Assembly: GCA_902783735.1 (NCBI GenBank)
Contig: CACZSE010000150.1
Span: forward strand, 1-10,613
From: an uncultured Lachnospiraceae bacterium
GTDB taxonomy: Bacteria > Bacillota > Clostridia > Lachnospirales > Lachnospiraceae
Reading direction: 5' to 3'
DNA: 10,613 nucleotides
Shown here: in pieces, positions 5,701-10,613 of the stretch
How the letters are laid out: every line of letters begins with the position of its first letter
Position numbering within the stretch: the stretch's first letter is position 1
Made by a program: the position numbers and the translations under genes
Notes under the pieces: generated by a model
What the model was told of the DNA's origin: nothing
Databases searched by the model: none
Seen by the model: the letters and a program-made list of their open reading frames with translations, nothing else

Positions 5701-8700
5701 ATGTTGCTTTTTGCAATCATATGGGTGTTGAGCCCGTTGTTTCTCATACCGTTTCTTATTATAAAGATCAGCGAAAACAAAAGAAATAAATTAAGCCTGC
5801 AGATCAAAGAAGAAGAGATCGCAAGGCTTCGTTCAAGATTAAACGGCATGGAAGAAAAAGCCGTGCAGCCACAGCAAAAGGAAGCAGAACCGGTTATCGT
5901 GCCGGAAGGAACAGAAAGCGCCGTTACGGAATCGGCTGTTTTGCCTGAAGAAAATGAAAGCGTCGTTACACAGACAGTCGTTTTGTCTGAAGCAAACGAA
6001 GACATTGCCTCAGTGCAGCCGGATGAAGTTGAGACTGTCGAGCTTAAAGAGAACGTTACAAAAGCAAATGATATTGTTTCGGGTGAATATCACGCCGAGC
6101 CTCAAAATATGGTACAGGAACCTTCGGTCGATGAACCGGCGCCTGTTATCGGTGCACAAGAAAAAACCGTGCGACCATACACCAGGACCTCAGGTGTATA
6201 TATGTTTGGTATCGGTGTCTTATTGGTATTTGTGGCCGGCTCCATATTTGCGACTACAAACTGGAGATATCTGTCATCATTTTCAAAGATAGCGGTCTTA
6301 TTGGGAGCGGTTGCGGTATGCTATCTCAGTGCATGGTTTTCTCAAAAAAAGCTTGATCTTAGAGAAACCAGTATCACATTTTATATATTGGGCAGCGGAG
6401 CTTTGGGATTTACAAACCTGGCAGCAGGTTATTTTGGCTGGTACGGTCTGTATTACAGCGGGTTAGACAGAGAGAGTGCGATCATCTGGGCCGTAAGCGC
6501 CGCGATCATTTCATTCTGTCTGTTTATAGGAAGATGGTTATATGACACCGTTCTTATGGGTATCATAAGCTATTTCTTCGGCATGCTCACAATGAGCATA
6601 TTTACGCTTCATGTAACGGACGATCTGCGCATTCATTGCATAATGCTTGAGATTTTCATGCTTGGATCGCTGCTTCTTACTCAGACATACGAAAAAAGGA
6701 CGGGCAGTACAACATCACTCAGAGCCATTTCGAGATTTTTATCATACATTATCATTCCGATATCTGTTGCTGTAGCGATCTTCGGATACGGTGACAGAAA
6801 AGATGCTCAGATCCTTGGCATAGTACTGTTTTTCGCTATGAGTACGGTCGGAGTCATTTTAGCTTGCATCCTCTATCTGGAGAAAACGGTCGCATCCTGC
6901 ATTTGTCTTCTCGTGTCAGTTATAGGACTGTGCATGTGCGACAGGTTCATACCGAACAGATTCTATGATCTGGCGTTGGCATGGTTCGTCATGCTGATCT
7001 TCTTTACTTTGTCTGTGCTTCGGTTAAGAAAAGATGCATCGCAGAAACATCTGAAGGTCATGACTGTTGCATCTTTAAGCTTTGCATATGCCTTATCTGT
7101 CTTTACATATCTGTCTGTATGGAACAAGATAGACAGAACCAAAGATGCGGGATTTTTGGCATTTCTTATCCCGTTGTTGTTACTCTCTTTAATGACATAT
7201 GCGGCTCACACCATGTCAGACAAGAATTACTTTGCTGTTATATCCGCGATCATGTCGTGTGCTTATGCAACAAGACTTGCGATAGATGTTTCGGATTACC
7301 TGATAGTAAGTTCAAAAAGATCGGATCTGGTCGCATTTATCATTTTGGAAGTTATGGTATTTGCGATATTTATCATAAGCAGACTTATTCAGAGACCGAT
7401 CATTAAAAGAGAAGAAGAAAAATGCAGGATCGCATGGATGTCACTGGCCGCATTCATACCTGCAGTTACAGCGATCATCTGTGCTGACGGTGCTGAGGGT
7501 ATGTGGCGGTTTTGGGCCTGCACGCTTTTAGCTGTATACATAGTGCTTCTAAGTACAAGAGTGAGCCGGTCGGTTCAGAAAGTCTTTTTGACTGTTGCAT
7601 CCGCCATTATGTGGATAAATGTGATATTCCAGCCGTTTTTGGGGATAAGTGATGAGTTTATCGCCGAATGGATCATATTCGTGACTCTTCTGGAAACTGC
7701 AGTAGTTACGTTTATATTCAGAGAGAATAAAAATATCGTAAGGGCACTTTGGACGGTGGTCACATCGTTGTGTTTCATTATCGAGCTGGTTTCAATAAGC
7801 AATAACACGAACGAAAATGAAACGGTTCTCATGTTCATAAAGATCGCAACATATCTTGCGGGAGTCATAGTCGTGTTTATCGTTTCTTATGTAAGGAAGA
7901 TAAAACCGATGCTCATAGAGACGGGATTTGCGCTCATGATCTTCTCGTTACTGGCTGAGGATGTTGATGCACCGGGCATATTTATTCTTGCAGCATTGGT
8001 AGGCGTAGCATACATGATCTACCTTCACGCCATTGGAGAATCGAAGTGGTCGTTTACTGCGATCCTGCAGATATATTTTCTCTTATTTATCTATGAACCG
8101 CCGTATTGGACTTTACTGATAGCATTTGCGACATCAACCGTATGCGGTTTTATACTTCACAGATATCTGGATGTCGAACAACAGTATGATACCGGTGAGG
8201 ATGGCTTGCTTTATGCAGGTAACAAAACCTGGCTGGACGATTGGATCAATATATCGGGTATCATTCCAACGATCGCACTCATGTCGGAATTTGATGAAGA
8301 CATAAGATATCTTGGAGTGATATGTCTTTCGATCTTTGTATTAAGCTTTTACAGACGATTCAATGATGACAGATATGCGAAGAGCAATCTGTATATATTG
8401 ACCGCATTCTCGCTTGTGCTCTTATGGGTATGGATGGGACAGCCGTGGTGGCATATCCCGAAGGTCTGGAGACAGGAGTGGTTCGTCGCGGGTATCATGC
8501 TTTGTGCACTGTTTAACATGCTGGTTGTTTATAAGGAAGGTACCGACAGCAAGGGAGGCTGGATCACATTTGTCATCGCCTGCATGTGCAGCGGCTATCT
8601 TCTGATGACTACTCTTACCGGAGAAACGGTCTCCGATGCTGTTGCTCTGGGTATATTCATGACTGCAGTCATCATCTGGTCATATCTGGTAAAAAAGAAG

Positions 8701-8901
8701 CAATGGTTTATCATGTCTACGGCGACGTTAGCTTTACTGATCCTTATTAAGACAAAGGAATTCTGGACAAGCATTGCATGGTGGGTATATCTTTTGACCG
8801 CAGGTATCATTCTGATCGGTATCGCTACCGCAAATGAATATGCAAAACATAACGGAAGAGTGAAAGAAAAACATGTTTTCTTTAAAGACTGGACATATTG
8901 A
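5701..8901 (+). CDS. Large polytopic membrane protein, DUF2157/SCO7613-like
   Basis: The 1066-residue product has an N-terminal membrane anchor (about 2-23), a charged coiled-coil-like stretch (24-53), a long acidic, proline- and valine-containing linker (about 54-158), and then some two dozen or more hydrophobic helices to the end. The first helix after the linker contains GVLLVFVAGSIFATTNWRYLSSFSKIAVLL (about 172-201). This resembles the G..L...G..lffA.NW..ls...k motif of DUF2157-type membrane proteins and of the large SCO7613-like proteins common in Clostridia. The C-terminal FWTSIAWWVYLLTAGIILIGIATANE also fits that group. No function is established. No ATPase, transport or enzyme motif is visible. 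The linker includes an imperfect 14-residue tandem repeat. The gene appears monocistronic: queH is divergent, and argS downstream has its own promoter, although no terminator separates them. Function should be left as unknown. Confidence 0.85.
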   Translation: MLLFAIIWVLSPLFLIPFLIIKISENKRNKLSLQIKEEEIARLRSRLNGMEEKAVQPQQKEAEPVIVPEGTESAVTESAVLPEENESVVTQTVVLSEANEDIASVQPDEVETVELKENVTKANDIVSGEYHAEPQNMVQEPSVDEPAPVIGAQEKTVRPYTRTSGVYMFGIGVLLVFVAGSIFATTNWRYLSSFSKIAVLLGAVAVCYLSAWFSQKKLDLRETSITFYILGSGALGFTNLAAGYFGWYGLYYSGLDRESAIIWAVSAAIISFCLFIGRWLYDTVLMGIISYFFGMLTMSIFTLHVTDDLRIHCIMLEIFMLGSLLLTQTYEKRTGSTTSLRAISRFLSYIIIPISVAVAIFGYGDRKDAQILGIVLFFAMSTVGVILACILYLEKTVASCICLLVSVIGLCMCDRFIPNRFYDLALAWFVMLIFFTLSVLRLRKDASQKHLKVMTVASLSFAYALSVFTYLSVWNKIDRTKDAGFLAFLIPLLLLSLMTYAAHTMSDKNYFAVISAIMSCAYATRLAIDVSDYLIVSSKRSDLVAFIILEVMVFAIFIISRLIQRPIIKREEEKCRIAWMSLAAFIPAVTAIICADGAEGMWRFWACTLLAVYIVLLSTRVSRSVQKVFLTVASAIMWINVIFQPFLGISDEFIAEWIIFVTLLETAVVTFIFRENKNIVRALWTVVTSLCFIIELVSISNNTNENETVLMFIKIATYLAGVIVVFIVSYVRKIKPMLIETGFALMIFSLLAEDVDAPGIFILAALVGVAYMIYLHAIGESKWSFTAILQIYFLLFIYEPPYWTLLIAFATSTVCGFILHRYLDVEQQYDTGEDGLLYAGNKTWLDDWINISGIIPTIALMSEFDEDIRYLGVICLSIFVLSFYRRFNDDRYAKSNLYILTAFSLVLLWVWMGQPWWHIPKVWRQEWFVAGIMLCALFNMLVVYKEGTDSKGGWITFVIACMCSGYLLMTTLTGETVSDAVALGIFMTAVIIWSYLVKKKQWFIMSTATLALLILIKTKEFWTSIAWWVYLLTAGIILIGIATANEYAKHNGRVKEKHVFFKDWTY
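5917..6000 (+). repeat. Imperfect 42-bp tandem duplication in the acidic linker
   Basis: Two adjacent in-frame 42-base units (5917-5958 and 5959-6000) agree at about 31 of 42 positions. They encode SAVTESAVLPEENE and SVVTQTVVLSEANE, eight of fourteen residues identical. Shared blocks are CGTTAC, GTTTTG and CTGAAG. This looks like an old tandem duplication that lengthened the linker of the large membrane protein. Confidence 0.7.
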
Positions 8902-8910
8902 CGGTATCAA

Positions 8911-8939
8911 TTGTCATAAGGGCTGAAAACATATATAAT
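8911..8939 (+). promoter_or_regulatory. Promoter of argS
   Basis: TTGTCA (8911-8916) and TATAAT (8934-8939) are separated by exactly 17 bases, a near-consensus housekeeping promoter. Transcription would start around 8946, giving a leader of about 30 bases with AGGAAG (8963-8968) as ribosome site, eight bases before the ATG. The short leader leaves no room for a T-box riboswitch. Confidence 0.78.
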
Positions 8940-8976
8940 AATCTTTTAGGAAAATTTGAAGCAGGAAGTAAAAAAT

Positions 8977-10613
8977 ATGGAAAAGATATTGGATTTAATA
9001 GGACAGGAGATAGAAACCGCATTTGAAGCGGCAGGTTACGATAAGGCACTCGGTAAGGTTACATGGTCAAACAGACCCGATCTGTGCGAGGTTCAGTGTA
9101 ACGGTGCCATGGCAGGTGCCAAGCTCTATAAAAAAGCACCGATCATGATCGCAAAAGAGGTTGCCGAAAGACTGAGTGACAGCAGGACCGTAAAAGATGT
9201 TGAGGCTGTTGCACCCGGTTTTTTAAATATGAATGTAAAGGATTCATTTCTGGCAGGTTATTTAAGGGATATGTCAGACAGTGAAAAATTCGGTCTTAAG
9301 CATGACAACAAAAAGAAGATGATCGTGGATTACGGCGGTCCGAATGTGGCAAAACCTCTTCACGTCGGACATTTAAGAAGTGCGATCATCGGCCAGTCGA
9401 TCAAGAATCTTTGCAGATATATGGGTGATGATGTTACCGGCGATATCCATCTCGGTGACTGGGGTCTTCAGATGGGCCTTATCATGACCGAATTGAGAAA
9501 AAGAGATCCCGGCCTCGTATATTTTGATCCTTCATTTGAAGGAGAATATCCGAAGGAGGCGCCTTTTACATTATCGGATCTTGAACAGATATATCCGGTG
9601 GCTTCGGCAAAGTCAAAAGAGGATGAAGCATACAAGGAGGAAGCATTAAACGATACATTTATGCTTCAGAAGGGTGATAAAGGTCGTACCGCACTCTGGA
9701 AGCATATCATGAATGTTTCCATACCCGATCTTAAGAAAAACTATGAGAAACTGAATGTTTCTTTCGAACTGTGGAAGGGCGAATCGGATGCGAAGCCTTA
9801 TATTGCAGACATGGTCTCAATGATGAAAGAAAAGGGCTTTGCGTATGAAAGTGAAGGAGCATTGGTTGTCGATGTTAAAGAAGACACCGATACAAAAGAG
9901 ATCCCTCCCTGCATGATACTCAAGCAGGACGGTGCTTCACTTTATACAACCACAGACCTTGCGACCCTCGATGAACGTATAAAGGATTTTAATCCCGACA
10001 AGATACTCTATCTTGCCGATAAGCGTCAGGAAATGCATTTTACGCAGGTATTCAGATGTGCAAAGAAGACCGGTGTGGTAGGACCGGATACGGAGCTTGA
10101 TTATCTCGGCTTCGGTACCATGAACGGTAAAGACGGAAAGCCCTTCAAGACCCGTGATGGCGGTGTTATGCGTCTTGAGACCCTCATAAGCGATATAAAT
10201 GATCGCATGTATGAAAAGATAATGTCCGGTCAGGATGTCGATGAGGAACAGGCAAAAGAAACGGCACAGATCGTAGGTTTGGCTGCCGTAAAATACGGAG
10301 ATCTTTCCAACCAGGCTACAAAAGATTATATATTCGATATCGATAAGTTTACTTCATTTGAAGGAAATACGGGTCCGTACATCTTATATACGATAGTGCG
10401 TATCAAATCCATTTTGAGTAAATACGAAGAGTTAAATAAAGATCCCAAGGATACACAGATCGATGAGGCTTTGTCAAAACAGCAAAAAGCTCTCATGCTG
10501 GAGATAAGCAAGTTCATTTCTTCCATGGAAGCGGCTTACGATGAGCTTGCTCCCCATAAGATCTGTTCATATATCTATGATCTTGCAAACAGCTTTAACG
10601 GTTTTTATCATGA
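8977..10613 (+). CDS. argS: Arginyl-tRNA synthetase, 3' end outside the window (partial)
   Basis: The enzyme charges tRNA-Arg with arginine using ATP in the cytoplasm. The frame runs from ATG 8977 past the right edge without a stop, showing 545 residues of a family usually near 550-600. In order: the N-terminal Arg-tRNA-synthetase-specific domain (about 1-90, with APGFLNMNV), the class I signature PLHVGHLRS (His129 and His132 of the HIGH box) after VDYGGPNVAK, and GDWGLQMGLI. Then come LKQDGASLYTTTDLATLDER, LYLADKRQEMHFTQVF, and FGTMNGKDGKPFKTRDGGVMRL. The last stands where other class I enzymes have KMSKS and is the KPFKTR form also seen in Escherichia coli ArgS. The DALR anticodon-binding domain starts with GNTGPYILYTIVRIKSIL and is cut at FNGFYH. 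The final TGA in the window is out of frame and is not the stop. Confidence 0.97.
   Translation, partial: MEKILDLIGQEIETAFEAAGYDKALGKVTWSNRPDLCEVQCNGAMAGAKLYKKAPIMIAKEVAERLSDSRTVKDVEAVAPGFLNMNVKDSFLAGYLRDMSDSEKFGLKHDNKKKMIVDYGGPNVAKPLHVGHLRSAIIGQSIKNLCRYMGDDVTGDIHLGDWGLQMGLIMTELRKRDPGLVYFDPSFEGEYPKEAPFTLSDLEQIYPVASAKSKEDEAYKEEALNDTFMLQKGDKGRTALWKHIMNVSIPDLKKNYEKLNVSFELWKGESDAKPYIADMVSMMKEKGFAYESEGALVVDVKEDTDTKEIPPCMILKQDGASLYTTTDLATLDERIKDFNPDKILYLADKRQEMHFTQVFRCAKKTGVVGPDTELDYLGFGTMNGKDGKPFKTRDGGVMRLETLISDINDRMYEKIMSGQDVDEEQAKETAQIVGLAAVKYGDLSNQATKDYIFDIDKFTSFEGNTGPYILYTIVRIKSILSKYEELNKDPKDTQIDEALSKQQKALMLEISKFISSMEAAYDELAPHKICSYIYDLANSFNGFYH

Noticed and set aside
6981..7406. A 141-codon open frame inside the large membrane protein gene
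   Set aside because: It lies wholly inside a well-supported gene in another frame, has cysteine-rich unnatural composition and has no ribosome site.
8902..8976. T-box riboswitch or terminator before argS
   Set aside because: The gap is only 75 bases with a clean promoter in it. I find no stable stem with a T-run and no room for a T-box.
10611..10613. TGA at the right edge as the argS stop codon
   Set aside because: It is out of frame. The argS frame reads TAT CAT GA and continues outside the window.

Overview
The window looks like ordinary chromosomal DNA of a low-to-middle-GC Gram-positive bacterium of the class Clostridia, most likely a Lachnospiraceae-type organism. This is inferred from the gene styles (MATE exporter, QueH-type queuosine enzyme, LemA with a DUF3137 partner, a very large DUF2157/SCO7613-like membrane protein), from strong AGGAGG-type ribosome sites on several genes and from the codon style. 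It is not proved. I saw no tRNA, rRNA, CRISPR array, insertion sequence or phage gene. The longest gene-free stretch is about 200 bases.

Layout. (1) Positions 3-872, plus strand: the 3' part of a pentapeptide-repeat protein whose start lies outside the window. (2) 931-2322, minus: a complete MATE-family efflux transporter, ended by a forked hairpin with a U-tract. (3) 2522-4911, plus: a compact three-gene unit of lemA, a DUF3137 membrane protein and a small lipoprotein. The gaps are 11 and 57 bases, and the second gap is filled by an A/T-rich stem-loop that abuts the lipoprotein ribosome site. (4) 4898-5572, minus: queH, an epoxyqueuosine reductase that completes queuosine in tRNA. Its 3' end overlaps the lipoprotein gene by 14 bases in convergent orientation. 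(5) 5701-8901, plus: a 1066-residue polytopic membrane protein with an N-terminal anchor, coiled coil and acidic linker. (6) 8977 to the right edge, plus: argS, arginyl-tRNA synthetase, lacking only its C-terminal end. It has its own near-consensus promoter.

How the genes relate. The lemA trio is the only clear operon and probably forms an envelope-associated module of unknown function. queH and argS both act on tRNA but are separately transcribed and on opposite strands. No metabolic pathway spans the window.

The most interesting observation is that both complete minus-strand genes (the MATE exporter and queH) have a perfect TATAAT exactly six bases before their ATG and no Shine-Dalgarno sequence. 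This is the geometry expected of leaderless mRNAs, whereas the plus-strand genes carry visible ribosome sites. Also worth a second look are the lemA trio, the intercistronic stem-loop, the convergent overlap with an inverted repeat, and a 42-bp tandem repeat coding for part of the acidic linker. I found no clear evidence of a wholly new system such as a defence island, retron or CRISPR-like locus.
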